NCBI GenBank assembly: GCA_001650895.1
Contig: LXYH01000004.1
Coordinates: 62,001 to 126,000, forward strand
Length of the DNA stretch: 64,000 nucleotides
Direction: 5' to 3'
Origin: Rhodobacteraceae bacterium EhC02
GTDB taxonomy: Bacteria > Pseudomonadota > Alphaproteobacteria > Rhodobacterales > Rhodobacteraceae
Below the pieces are notes generated by a model that did not search any database, was not told the origin of the DNA, and saw only the letters and a program-made list of their open reading frames with translations. Below, piece after piece: positions 15,799 to 24,198 of this stretch; position 1 is the first letter of the stretch, and the number at the start of each line of letters is the position of its first letter. Both the position numbers and the translations under genes were made by a program.

Positions 15799-16815
15799 CT
15801 AGCCTTCGGATACGCCTGCTTCGGCAAAGGTGGCCATGCCCGAATGGCAGGCAACCGCGCCCTTGATCACGCCGATCGCCAGCGCCGCACCCGACCCCTC
15901 GCCCAGCCGCAGGCCAAGCGACAGGATCGGCGCCTTTCCCAGATGCGCCAGCAGGGGCGCATGGCCGGATTCGGCACTGACATGCGCGGCCAGGCAATGA
16001 TCCAGCGCGCCGGGTTTCGCCGCATCGAGACAGGCGGCGGCGGCGGTGCAGATAAACCCGTCCAGCAGCACCGGGATACGCAGATGCCGCGCGCGCAGGA
16101 TCGCCCCCGCCATCGCGGCCAGTTCGCGCCCGCCAAGACAGCGCAATGCCTCGATCCCGTCGGCGCGTGCCTGGGCATGCAGGGCGACCCCTTCAGCCAC
16201 GACCTGCGCCTTGAGGGCAAGCCCCGCATCATCCACGCCAGTGCCGCGCCCGACCCAATCGGCAGGCACACCGCCACAGATCGCATGGGCCAGCGCCGCC
16301 GCAGAGGTAGTGTTGCCGATCCCCATCTCGCCCGTCACCAGCAGATCGGCGTCTGGATCGACGGCATCCCAGCCGGTGCGCATCGCCTCCAGCAGCTCTG
16401 CCTCTGTCATCGCGGGCTCTGCCGTGAAATCCGCCGTGGGCCGGTCCAGCGACAGCGCATGCACATCCATGCGCGCGCCAAAGGTGCGCGCCAACTGGTT
16501 GATCGCGGCACCGCCTGCGCGGAAATTCAGCACCATCTGTTCGGTCACGGCCGCCGGAAAGGCCGACACACCCCGCGCCGTCACCCCGTGGTTGCCAGCA
16601 AAGACAATGACTTGCGGCGCATCGACATGGGGGCGGTCGGTGCCCTGCCAGCCCGCCATCCAGATCGCCAGATCCTCCAGCCGGCCCAGGGCGCCGGGGG
16701 GTTTGGTCAACTGCCCGTTGCGCGCCATGGCGGCTTGGACCGCGGCGGCATCAGCGGCGGGCAGATCGCGCAGCGCGGCGCGCAGGCTGTCGAGGGTCGG
16801 AAGGCTCTGGGTCAT
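15799..16815 (-). CDS. cobT: Nicotinate-nucleotide--dimethylbenzimidazole phosphoribosyltransferase
   Basis: A 338-residue enzyme that makes alpha-ribazole phosphate, the lower-ligand precursor of cobalamin. Signature parts are [31 protein letters not shown], the phosphate-binding [14 protein letters not shown], and near the C-terminus [14 protein letters not shown], which contains the catalytic Glu. Two in-frame ATGs are possible (16827 and 16815); neither has a strong ribosome site and the second is used here. It is divergent from cobS, the next step's enzyme, across fewer than 80 bases. Confidence 0.95.
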   Translation of the reverse strand: MTQSLPTLDSLRAALRDLPAADAAAVQAAMARNGQLTKPPGALGRLEDLAIWMAGWQGTDRPHVDAPQVIVFAGNHGVTARGVSAFPAAVTEQMVLNFRAGGAAINQLARTFGARMDVHALSLDRPTADFTAEPAMTEAELLEAMRTGWDAVDPDADLLVTGEMGIGNTTSAAALAHAICGGVPADWVGRGTGVDDAGLALKAQVVAEGVALHAQARADGIEALRCLGGRELAAMAGAILRARHLRIPVLLDGFICTAAAACLDAAKPGALDHCLAAHVSAESGHAPLLAHLGKAPILSLGLRLGEGSGAALAIGVIKGAVACHSGMATFAEAGVSEG

Positions 16816-16894
16816 GCGCTCACTCATTGAACAGGGGTGCGATCCCGTGTTTAACCGAAGCACCCCCAAGAGCAAGACAGCGAGAGACGCATTG

Positions 16895-17656
16895 ATGCCG
16901 CAGAACGACAGCAACCTTGCCCGGCCCGGCGACATCGTGGCAGGTTTCGTGCTGCTGACACGCCTGCCGGTGCGCGCATCCGAGGCCGCCCTGGCGCGCG
17001 GCGCAGCGGCGGCCTGGGCCTGGCCGGTGGTGGGCGCGCTGCTTGGCGGCATCGCAGGTCTGGCGGCGCTGCTGGCCATGTCCCTGGGCTTGCCCGCGCC
17101 GCTGGCGGCGGGGCTGTGCCTTGGGCTGATGGCGATGATGACCGGCGCGATGCACGAGGACGGTCTGGCCGACACGGTTGACGGGTTCTGGGGGGGCTGG
17201 ACCCGCGAGCGGCGGCTTGAAATCATGAAGGACAGCCATATCGGCAGCTATGGCGTGATCGCGCTGATCCTGTCGCTGGGCCTGCGCTGGCTGGCGCTGA
17301 GCACGCTGTTCGAGGCCGGGCTGGCCTTGCCCGCCCTGATCGCGGCAGGGGCCCTGTCACGCGCCGTGATGCCCGCGCTGATGCATGCCCTGCCCCCGGC
17401 CCGCGACGGCGGTCTTTCCCGTTCGGTCGGGCGCGCTTCCTTCGACACGGCGGTTCTGGCGGCCGCCGTGGCGATGGTTCTGGCCTTGCTGGCGCTGGGT
17501 CTTGCGGCCCTTCCGCTGGTGCTGGCGGTCACGGTTGCCGGGTGGGGCATCGGGGCGCTGGCCCGCGCCAAGATCGGCGGACAGACCGGCGACATCCTTG
17601 GCGCGGCCCAGCAAATGGCCGAGATTTCACTGCTGCTTCTGCTCACAAGCCTCTGA
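16895..17656 (+). CDS. cobS: Adenosylcobinamide-GDP ribazoletransferase (cobalamin synthase)
   Basis: A 253-residue polytopic membrane enzyme joining adenosylcobinamide-GDP with alpha-ribazole. The diagnostic acidic motif [15 protein letters not shown] is near residue 88, followed by [19 protein letters not shown] and several hydrophobic helices; the later [13 protein letters not shown] is also typical. Its substrate is supplied by CobT, encoded divergently. No cobalamin riboswitch fits in the short shared promoter region. Confidence 0.95.
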   Translation: MPQNDSNLARPGDIVAGFVLLTRLPVRASEAALARGAAAAWAWPVVGALLGGIAGLAALLAMSLGLPAPLAAGLCLGLMAMMTGAMHEDGLADTVDGFWGGWTRERRLEIMKDSHIGSYGVIALILSLGLRWLALSTLFEAGLALPALIAAGALSRAVMPALMHALPPARDGGLSRSVGRASFDTAVLAAAVAMVLALLALGLAALPLVLAVTVAGWGIGALARAKIGGQTGDILGAAQQMAEISLLLLLTSL

Positions 17657-17664
17657 GACAAAAG

Positions 17665-17689
17665 AAAAACCGCGCCCCGAAGGACGCGG
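17665..17689 (-). terminator. Rho-independent terminator of carD
   Basis: On the minus strand CCGCGTCC-TTCG-GGGCGCGG (17689-17670) forms a tight stem with a UUCG-type tetraloop and one mismatch, followed by TTTTTCTTTTG. It lies about 25 bases past the carD stop codon and faces the end of cobS. Confidence 0.85.
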
Positions 17690-17714
17690 CTTCATTCCTG
17701 CCGAAGCTCTGCGA

Positions 17715-18224
17715 TCACGCGGCGCGCGACACCAGCACCTCGTCAACCTGCTTGGCGGCCATCACCTCGTCGCCACCGCTGACGGCGGCAACTTCGCGGG
17801 TCAGACGCTCAAGCGCAGCCTCGTAAAGCTGACGCTCGGAATAGCTTTGTTCGCGCTGATCGTCGTTGCGGTGCAGGTCGCGCACCACTTCGGCAATGGC
17901 GATCAGGTCGCCCGAATTGATCTTCTGCTCGTACTCCTGCGCACGGCGCGACCACATGGCCCGCTTGACCTTGGCCTTGCCTTTCAGCGTCGACATCGCC
18001 TTGGACACGACATCCGGGCTGGACAGCGACCGCATCCCGATCTCGGTGGCCTTGTTGGTCGGCACCCGCAGGGTCATCTTGTCCTTCTCGAACGAGATCA
18101 CGAACAGTTCCAGCGCGATCCCCGCGATTTCCTGCTCTTCGATCGAGATGATCTGACCCACGCCATGGGCCGGATAGACCACGTAATCATTGGGACGAAA
18201 CTCGGACTTCTTCGTTTTGCTCAT
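17715..18224 (-). CDS. carD: CarD/CdnL-family RNA polymerase-binding regulator
   Basis: A 169-residue protein. The N-terminal Tudor-like RNA-polymerase interaction domain starts with FRPNDYVVYPAHGVGQI and continues through VISFEKDKMTLRVP; the C-terminal helical DNA-contacting part includes KVKRAMWSRRAQEYEQKINSGD. CarD-family proteins bind the beta subunit and stabilise open complexes, notably at rRNA and growth-related promoters. Alphaproteobacteria commonly carry one. It is transcribed alone, between its own terminator and a long leader with a stable hairpin. Confidence 0.93.
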   Translation of the reverse strand: MSKTKKSEFRPNDYVVYPAHGVGQIISIEEQEIAGIALELFVISFEKDKMTLRVPTNKATEIGMRSLSSPDVVSKAMSTLKGKAKVKRAMWSRRAQEYEQKINSGDLIAIAEVVRDLHRNDDQREQSYSERQLYEAALERLTREVAAVSGGDEVMAAKQVDEVLVSRAA

Positions 18225-18273
18225 GCAATCTTTCCTCGCAACGATCCTGGGCCCTGCGCGACAGAATCACGGC

Positions 18274-18293
18274 CGAGATTATCGCTAATCTCG
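18274..18293 (-). promoter_or_regulatory. Perfect hairpin with GNRA-type loop in the carD leader
   Basis: Reading the minus strand, CGAGATTA-GCGA-TAATCTCG is an 8-bp perfect stem capped by GCGA, a GNRA tetraloop. It sits about 50 bases upstream of the carD start codon. It could be an RNA leader element or a DNA operator for a dimeric regulator. Confidence 0.55.
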
Positions 18294-18377
18294 ATTACCG
18301 GGTCATGTCTCACAGAAAATCCGTCCTCAGGCTGCGCTTGGCGGGACGGGGGCCATGGATCTACATCATGTACGCAG

Positions 18378-18406
18378 ATCATATCACAAAAATTACACAT
18401 ACGGAA
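18378..18406 (-). promoter_or_regulatory. Candidate carD promoter
   Basis: Minus strand TTCCGT (18406-18401), 17-base AT-rich spacer, TATGAT (18383-18378). This would give a leader of about 150 bases that includes the hairpin at 18274-18293. The -10 match is good, the -35 match weak. Confidence 0.4.
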
Positions 18407-18547
18407 GCAGGACGCGATGCACGGGCCGCTACAGGGCATCGAATCCCTTGAATTTCAGGGGCTTGCGAGGCTCGAGACGGGGCCGGACAGCCCGCGTGGA
18501 TGACATCACGGCGTCACCCCTGCCGAATCGGGTCGCGCGCGCCGGGT

Positions 18548-18886
18548 TCAGCCGCCTTCGCCGGGTGCTTCGGAGAAGTATTTCTCGAGCTTGCCGGTCT
18601 CGCCGTCGCGTTCCTCGGAGTCGGGCAGCGGATCCTTTTTCGAGATGATCACCGGCCACTTTTCCGAGTATTTGCGGTTGAACTCGACCCATTTCTCCAT
18701 GTCCGGTTCGGTATCCGGGCGGATCGCATCCGCAGGGCATTCCGGTTCGCAGACGCCGCAATCGATGCATTCGTCAGGGTGGATCACCAGCATGTTCTCC
18801 CCCTCGTAGAAGCAGTCCACGGGGCAGACCTCGACACAGTCGGTGTATTTGCAGGCGATGCAATTGTCGATGACGACGTAAGTCAT
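18548..18886 (-). CDS. fdxA: Ferredoxin FdxA (7Fe-8S type)
   Basis: A 112-residue ferredoxin. The first cluster region has [18 protein letters not shown] and the second [16 protein letters not shown], the arrangement of the [3Fe-4S][4Fe-4S] ferredoxins of the FdxA family, where the first site has a modified cysteine pattern. The C-terminal extension ([16 protein letters not shown]) is normal for alphaproteobacterial members. It would act as a low-potential cytoplasmic electron carrier; the partner is not evident. It is the last gene of a leftward set behind the S4-domain protein. Confidence 0.95.
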   Translation of the reverse strand: MTYVVIDNCIACKYTDCVEVCPVDCFYEGENMLVIHPDECIDCGVCEPECPADAIRPDTEPDMEKWVEFNRKYSEKWPVIISKKDPLPDSEERDGETGKLEKYFSEAPGEGG

Positions 18887-18951
18887 GGCAGTCTCTCAAA
18901 TCTGCGGCCCGTGTCGGGCCCTTTCAGGCCTAGCTAGAACAGGCGTCGCCG

Positions 18952-19326
18952 TCATTCAAGCATCCGACGACGATCAAGGTCAAATATCCGACGATCCCGC
19001 TTGGTCGGGCGTCCGCCGTCCTGCGGTTGCGGCACGGATGGAACATCCTCCCGCGCGGGGGTCATGTCTTCGTAAAGTGTCTGTGCTTCGGTTGCCGGTC
19101 CGCGCCGCACGCCATGGGCCAGAACCCGCACGACACGCACATGATCACCCTGCATGAAGGTCAGGACATCCCCCGGCGCAATGCCCTGGGCGGGTTTCGA
19201 AGCCTTCACGCTGTTGATGCGCACATGGCCCGCGCTGACGATGGCTGCGGCAAGCGTGCGGGTCTTGAAGAACCGCGCATGCCACAGCCATTTGTCGATC
19301 CGCATCCGTGCCGCAGGCGCGTCCAA
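18952..19326 (-). CDS. S4-domain RNA-binding protein (Hsp15-like)
   Basis: A 124-residue protein with an N-terminal S4 fold: MRIDKWLWHARFFKTRTLAAAIVSAGHVRINSVK, followed by GDVLTF. The C-terminal 40 residues are basic and charged (KRDRRIFDLDRRRMLE). Hsp15 of E. coli binds stalled 50S subunits carrying nascent chains; small S4 proteins of this type are assigned a similar ribosome-rescue role. The gene begins 12 bases after the helicase stop codon, so the two are very likely co-transcribed. Confidence 0.9.
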   Translation of the reverse strand: MDAPAARMRIDKWLWHARFFKTRTLAAAIVSAGHVRINSVKASKPAQGIAPGDVLTFMQGDHVRVVRVLAHGVRRGPATEAQTLYEDMTPAREDVPSVPQPQDGGRPTKRDRRIFDLDRRRMLE

Positions 19327-19338
19327 GGGGCGCCCGCG

Positions 19339-22239
19339 TCAGGTCTTGTCGCGCAGCCCCATCAGGGCAGCCGCAAAGGGATTATCCGGGTCGATCCGGT
19401 CCTTGGCGCGCGGCGGGCGCGCCTCGTAGGTCTTGGCGCCCTGCTGCGGCTTGTCGCCGTCGCGCCCCCTGCCCTTGCCACGGTCCTGGCCGCGGGCATC
19501 GCGGCCGGGCTGATCCCCGCGGGGTTTGCCCTTGCCACGCGGCTTGGCGCTGCGCTCGCCACGTTCGCCACGATCCGCGCGCGGCTCGCCGTCGGCCTGC
19601 GGTTGCGCAGTCGCGGCACCCTGCGGGGCCGGACGACCGCGCCCACCGGGGCGGCCCTGCTGCGAGGGGGGCTTGCGGCCCCATGTGAAGCTGTAGAACA
19701 CTTCCATTTCAACGGGTTCGGCAGTTGCCTCCGCCTGCGGTTCGGCTGCAGCCTCGGCCGTGGGCTCGGTCGGGACCGGGGCATTGTCCTCGGTCGCAAC
19801 GGCTGCGGCATCTTCGGGCGCGGCGGCAACCGGAGCATCGGCCTTGGGCGCCTCGACCGCCTTGACCTTGGCCCGTTCGCCGCGTTCGGCCTTGTAGCCC
19901 AGCCCCTGCATCAGGTCCGCGAACTGATCCAGCGTCATGCCGGTGATCGACAGCATGTCGGCCTTCGCCTCGAAGCCGGTGCGGCTGTCCTCGGCGCGCA
20001 GCATGTCCGCCAGACGCTCCAGCATGTCGATGCGAATCGCCCGCTCGCCTGCCGCGCGATAGCCCGACATGATGTGAAACTCGGGGTGCGCATCCTTTAT
20101 CGCGGGCACCGTCACCAGACCCGGCGGCGGCGCTTCGGGGAATTCATCCAGGCCCCGCGCCAGCGACCACAGCACCAGGCGCAGGCGCGTGGGGGCGGGT
20201 TTCAGCAGCAGCGGCATGAAAACGGTGAACTGGCCAAAGCGGATGCCGTGCTTGCGCAGCGCGCCACGGGCGTCCTGATCCAGGGCCTTGACCTCATCGG
20301 CCACGCTGGCGCGCGGCAGGATGCCCAGGTTTTCGACCATGCGGAAGGCAAAGCCGCGCGCAAGGCCGTTCAGCGCCTCGTCCCGGCTGAGCGCCAGCAG
20401 GGGCTCGAACAAAGCCGCGATCTTGCGATCGATGAAATGCTGCAGGCGGCGTTGCACCTTTTGCGCAACGTCGGGCCCGGCTTCGTCATCGACGAAGGCC
20501 GCGACCTGCGGTTTCAGGGGATCAGCCCCCGCCACCAGCTTGCCCACCGCCTGATCGCCCCACATGAGGCCACCCTGTTCGGTGAAATCGATCTCGGTAT
20601 CGGGCGCGTTGTAGAAACGGTCCGCCCTGAGATTGAAATGCGGCACAAGCGCGGAAATGCTGGCCTGACGGATCGTCTTGGCCTCCTGCGCGGTGGCGTC
20701 ACGGTCCTGACGGAACCGGAACCCTTCGAGGCGGCCGACGAATTCACCTTCGACGGTCACTTCACCCTTGTCGTTCACTTCGGCCAAAAGGGCCTCCTTC
20801 TGCTTGAGCCGCCGCAGCAACACGGATGTGCGCCGGTCCACAAATCTCTGGGTCAGCCGCGCATGAAGCGCATCCGACAAACGATCTTCTACAGCGCGCG
20901 TGGCCTCGCGCCAATGACTTTCATCACGTACCCAGCCGCTGCGCTGCGCGACATAGGTCCATGTGCGGATAAAGGCCAGACGTTTCGATAATGTGTCAAT
21001 CTCGCCCTCGGTGCGATCGATCCGCTTGATCTGTGTCGCCAGCCAGTCATCGGGCACGCGACCGGACTGGTGCAGAAAGTTGAAGATCGCCTCAAGCAGG
21101 GTCGCGTGTTCGGCGTGGCTGATGCCCCGGAAATCGGGAATGCGGCACACATCCCACAGCAGCCGGACCGAGGCCGCATCGGACGCGCGGGCGCGCACCT
21201 CGGCGACCTGTGACAGGGATTTGAGCGCCATCAGGTCATCCGCCTCGCGCACACGCACCAGCAAGTCATCCTGTGGCACATCCTCGAGCGAGGCGATCAG
21301 CGCATCCAGCTTGCCGAATTGCAGCGCGTGATTGCGCCACTGCAGCTTGCGGATCGGGGTAAAGCGATGCTCCATGATCGCCTCGGCCACCTCGTCATCC
21401 AGCGGCTCCGCCTCGCCGGTCACACCGAATGTGCCGTCGGACATCCCGCGTCCGGCGCGGCCCGCGATCTGGGCCAACTCGTTCGGCGCAAGATGCCGCA
21501 TCCGCCGCCCGTCGAACTTGGTCAGCGACGAAAAGGCGACATGGTTGATATCGAGGTTCAGACCCATGCCGATGGCATCGGTGGCGACAAGGTAATCCAC
21601 GTCACCGTTCTGATAAAGTTCGACCTGCGCGTTGCGTGTTCGGGGGGAAAGCGCCCCCATGACAACCGCCGCACCACCTTTCTGGCGACGGATCAGCTCG
21701 GCAATGGCATACACATTATCAACTGAAAAGCCAACTATCGCGCTTCTTGCAGGCATGCGGCTTATCTTTTTCGAACCTGCATAGGTCAGGCGCGACATCC
21801 GCTCGCGGCGCATGAACTGCGCCTGCGGGACCAGCGCGGCGATGGTGCCGCGCATGGTGTCGGACCCCAGAAACAGCGTCTCGTGCAGGCCGCGCGCGCG
21901 CAGCAGACGGTCGGTGAATACATGGCCGCGTTCGGGATCGGCGCACAGCTGGATCTCGTCCACAGCCAGGAAATCCACGCCCATGCCTTCGGGCATCGCT
22001 TCCACCGTACAGACCCAATACTGGGTGCGTGGCGGCACGATCCGTTCCTCGCCGGTGACCAGCGCCACCACGGAAGGCCCGCGCGCCGCGACGATCTTGT
22101 CATAGACCTCGCGCGCCAGCAGGCGCAGCGGCAGGCCGATGATGCCCGTCCGGTGCCCCAGCATGCGTTCGATGGCATAATGCGTCTTGCCGGTATTCGT
22201 CGGCCCGAGGACCGCCGTGATCCGTGAAGGCTGCCCCAT
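19339..22239 (-). CDS. Suv3-like superfamily 2 RNA helicase with long RG-rich tail
   Basis: A 966-residue helicase. Motif I is GPTNTGKTHYAIERM at residues 12-26, motif II VDEIQLC (a DEIQ rather than DEAD box) near 95, and motif VI region QIAGRAGRG near 275. This combination is typical of the mitochondrial Suv3 family, whose bacterial relatives are alphaproteobacterial. The final 130 residues are disordered: an Ala/Glu-rich stretch followed by Gly/Arg/Pro/Lys-rich sequence (GRKPPSQQGRPGGRGRP, RGERGERSAKPRGKGK), suited to RNA or ribosome contact. Suv3 works with PNPase or a degradosome in mitochondria; a similar RNA-decay role is an inference. It lies between a TPR protein and an S4 protein. 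Confidence 0.9.
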   Translation of the reverse strand: MGQPSRITAVLGPTNTGKTHYAIERMLGHRTGIIGLPLRLLAREVYDKIVAARGPSVVALVTGEERIVPPRTQYWVCTVEAMPEGMGVDFLAVDEIQLCADPERGHVFTDRLLRARGLHETLFLGSDTMRGTIAALVPQAQFMRRERMSRLTYAGSKKISRMPARSAIVGFSVDNVYAIAELIRRQKGGAAVVMGALSPRTRNAQVELYQNGDVDYLVATDAIGMGLNLDINHVAFSSLTKFDGRRMRHLAPNELAQIAGRAGRGMSDGTFGVTGEAEPLDDEVAEAIMEHRFTPIRKLQWRNHALQFGKLDALIASLEDVPQDDLLVRVREADDLMALKSLSQVAEVRARASDAASVRLLWDVCRIPDFRGISHAEHATLLEAIFNFLHQSGRVPDDWLATQIKRIDRTEGEIDTLSKRLAFIRTWTYVAQRSGWVRDESHWREATRAVEDRLSDALHARLTQRFVDRRTSVLLRRLKQKEALLAEVNDKGEVTVEGEFVGRLEGFRFRQDRDATAQEAKTIRQASISALVPHFNLRADRFYNAPDTEIDFTEQGGLMWGDQAVGKLVAGADPLKPQVAAFVDDEAGPDVAQKVQRRLQHFIDRKIAALFEPLLALSRDEALNGLARGFAFRMVENLGILPRASVADEVKALDQDARGALRKHGIRFGQFTVFMPLLLKPAPTRLRLVLWSLARGLDEFPEAPPPGLVTVPAIKDAHPEFHIMSGYRAAGERAIRIDMLERLADMLRAEDSRTGFEAKADMLSITGMTLDQFADLMQGLGYKAERGERAKVKAVEAPKADAPVAAAPEDAAAVATEDNAPVPTEPTAEAAAEPQAEATAEPVEMEVFYSFTWGRKPPSQQGRPGGRGRPAPQGAATAQPQADGEPRADRGERGERSAKPRGKGKPRGDQPGRDARGQDRGKGRGRDGDKPQQGAKTYEARPPRAKDRIDPDNPFAAALMGLRDKT

Positions 22240-22254
22240 GGGCCTGTTCCCCGA

Positions 22255-22830
22255 TCAGAGTTTGAGACCCTCGACTTGCGGCTTGAGCCGCGTCACCGCC
22301 TCGGCGGCGGGGTCGTAATGGGGATGGATGGAAAGCACAAGCTGATAGGCGGCATAGGCCTGCTGCGGGCGGCCCAGTTCCTCAAGCACGACGGCAAGGC
22401 CGTGCGCAGCCTCGTAATGGCGCGGATCAAGGGCAAGGGCCTGTTCAAGGTCGGCAACGGCCGGTCCGATCTGATCCATTCGGAAATAGGCACGCGCACG
22501 GGCATGGTAGCCTTCGGCCACGTCGGGCGCATGATCCGTCAGCGCGGTCAGATGTGCCACAGCGGCTTCGAAATCGCCCCGCTCCAGCGCGTCACGCCCG
22601 CGTTTCAGCAGCAGATCCATCGCCGCAGAGCCGGTCTTGCGCCACTCCAGACGGATTTCACGCTCGATCCCGGTCGCTTCGGCCTCGGTCGCGCTGATAA
22701 GCCGGTCATAGAGCGCATCCAGACCGGCACGGGGCGCGGCCACGCCCTGCCCCAGCACGGGTATGGAAAACGTGACTATCGCGACGAATGCCGCGACGAC
22801 ACGTTTGAGATTATGAAGGAACACGCTCAT
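22255..22830 (-). CDS. Secreted TPR-repeat protein
   Basis: A 191-residue protein with an N-terminal signal sequence (VVAAFVAIVTFSIPVLGQGVA). Residues about 75-175 hold two to three tetratricopeptide repeats: LLLKRGRDALERGDFEAAVAHLTALTDHAP, then AEGYHARARAYFRMDQIGPAVADLEQALALDP, then a third. It is expected to be periplasmic and to mediate protein contacts. The gene ends 15 bases before the helicase start, so it probably heads the same transcript, although the products would lie in different compartments. Confidence 0.85.
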   Translation of the reverse strand: MSVFLHNLKRVVAAFVAIVTFSIPVLGQGVAAPRAGLDALYDRLISATEAEATGIEREIRLEWRKTGSAAMDLLLKRGRDALERGDFEAAVAHLTALTDHAPDVAEGYHARARAYFRMDQIGPAVADLEQALALDPRHYEAAHGLAVVLEELGRPQQAYAAYQLVLSIHPHYDPAAEAVTRLKPQVEGLKL

Positions 22831-22896
22831 AACATATGAGTGTAACGCGCAACGCGGGAATTGTTAGCCCCCGCGCATGAAAAAAGGACCACGCGA

Positions 22897-23187
22897 ATGA
22901 GCGATGTGATTACAGCGGCCGTGGCCGCGTTGAACGAAAAGATGGGCAGCGGCGGCTTTGCCGGATCGGCGAAATTCGTGATCGAAGGCGAAGGCGCCGT
23001 GATGGTCGATGCCAGCGGCGCACGCGCGGCCGATGAAGAGGCTGACGTGACCCTGACCGCCAGCGCCGAAACCTTCGAGGCGATGATGACCGGCGACATG
23101 AACCCCACCGCCGCCTTCATGAGCGGCAAGCTGGCCGTGGATGGCGACATGGGCATGGCCATGCAGCTTGGTTCCGTCCTGAGCTGA
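22897..23187 (+). CDS. SCP2 sterol-binding domain protein
   Basis: A 96-residue protein with a single SCP2-like lipid-binding fold: GGFAGSAKFVIEGEGAVMVDASG, DVTLTASAETFEAMMTGDMNPTAAFMSGKLAVDGDMGMAMQLGSVL. The FMSGKL..GD motif is the most conserved part of the family. Such small proteins bind fatty acyl chains or other hydrophobic ligands in the cytoplasm. The start at 22897 has AAAAGGA upstream. It precedes a lysophospholipase-like hydrolase by only 3 bases, which supports a joint role in lipid handling. Confidence 0.9.
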   Translation: MSDVITAAVAALNEKMGSGGFAGSAKFVIEGEGAVMVDASGARAADEEADVTLTASAETFEAMMTGDMNPTAAFMSGKLAVDGDMGMAMQLGSVLS

Positions 23188-23190
23188 TCC

Positions 23191-24162
23191 TTGGACGCCG
23201 CCCCGCTTTTCCATGATGCGGCCGAAGGGCCGGACGGCGGGCGCGCCTGGTGGTTGCGCGCCGCCGACGGGCTACGGATTCGCGTGGGTCACTGGCCCCG
23301 CGACATGCAGCAGGCGGGGCGCGGCACGGTCTTTCTGTTCCCCGGACGCACCGAATACATCGAGAAATATGGCCGCGCCGCCGCCGATCTTGCGCGGCGC
23401 GGATTCGACACGCTGACCATCGACTGGCGCGGCCAGGGCCTGGCCGATCGCATGGTGGCGGACCGGCGCACCGGGCATGTGGGGCGATTCACCGATTATC
23501 AGCATGACGTGGCCGCGATGGTCGAAGCGGCACAGGCGCTGGACCTGCCGCGCCCCTGGTACCTGCTGGCCCATTCGATGGGCGGATGCATAGGCCTGCG
23601 CGCCCTGATCGACGGCATGCCCGTGGCCGCCTGCGCCTTTACCGGCCCCATGTGGGGCATCCAGATGGCCACGGCCACGCGCCCTGCGGCCTGGGTCATG
23701 TCCTGGGCCGGCTCACGCCTGGGCTTCGGCCATCAGCTGGCACCGGGCACCAAGGCGGAAACCTATGTGCTGGCCGAGCCTTTCGATGACAACGCGCTGA
23801 CCCGTGACCGGGACATGTATGCCTACATGCAGCGCCAGATGACCAATTACCCGGATCTGGCCCTTGGCGGGCCAAGCCTGCGCTGGCTGAACGAGGCCCT
23901 TGTCGAGATGGAGCATCTGGCGCGCCAGCCTGCCCCACCGCCGCCCTGCCAGACCTGGCTTGGCACGCGAGAGCGGATCGTCTGCCCCGACAGGATCACC
24001 GCCCGCATGAGCGGCTGGCCCGGCGGCAGGCTGGTCATGATCCAGGGCGGCGAGCATGAGGTGCTGATGGACACGCCCCAGACCCGCGCCGAGGTTTTCG
24101 ACGGGGTGGCCGCGCATTTCACGGCCCACCCCGGAGTTATCGCAGATCGGCCAAAGGCCTGA
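23191..24162 (+). CDS. Alpha/beta hydrolase, lysophospholipase-like
   Basis: A 323-residue serine hydrolase. Key parts are FLFPGRTEYIEKYGRAAADLARRGFDTLTIDWRGQGLADR, the nucleophile elbow LLAHSMGGC (Ser of AHSMG near residue 129) and a C-terminal His in QGGEHEVLMD; an Asp/Glu lies between them. The PGRTEYIEKY and DWRGQGLA pattern is that of the PldB/lysophospholipase L2 group. The start is a TTG at 23191, immediately after the SCP2 gene, suggesting translational coupling. The substrate is inferred from family only. Confidence 0.88.
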   Translation: MDAAPLFHDAAEGPDGGRAWWLRAADGLRIRVGHWPRDMQQAGRGTVFLFPGRTEYIEKYGRAAADLARRGFDTLTIDWRGQGLADRMVADRRTGHVGRFTDYQHDVAAMVEAAQALDLPRPWYLLAHSMGGCIGLRALIDGMPVAACAFTGPMWGIQMATATRPAAWVMSWAGSRLGFGHQLAPGTKAETYVLAEPFDDNALTRDRDMYAYMQRQMTNYPDLALGGPSLRWLNEALVEMEHLARQPAPPPPCQTWLGTRERIVCPDRITARMSGWPGGRLVMIQGGEHEVLMDTPQTRAEVFDGVAAHFTAHPGVIADRPKA

Positions 24163-24171
24163 TTTAAAGCG

Positions 24172-24198
24172 AAAAAACGCGGCGCCCTCAGGCGTCGC
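24172..24198 (-). terminator. Terminator overlapping the end of the FAH-family gene
   Basis: On the minus strand GCGACGCC-TGAG-GGCGCCGC is followed by GTTTTTTCGC. The left arm includes the last codons of the gene. One A/C mismatch is present on this strand. Confidence 0.65.

Larger units (their letters stand above)
18225..18547. other. Gap of about 320 bases between carD and fdxA
   Basis: Holds the carD leader with its hairpin and a candidate promoter in the left half. The right half (18420-18547), downstream of fdxA, shows only a weak inverted repeat near 18440 and no convincing gene. Confidence 0.5.

Noticed and set aside
16816-16894. Cobalamin riboswitch between cobT and cobS
   Set aside because: The gap is under 80 bases, too short for the element, and the B12-box pattern was not seen.
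18221-18439. A 72-codon minus-strand frame in the carD leader
   Set aside because: It overlaps the promoter candidate and the hairpin, has no ribosome site and reads like non-coding sequence.
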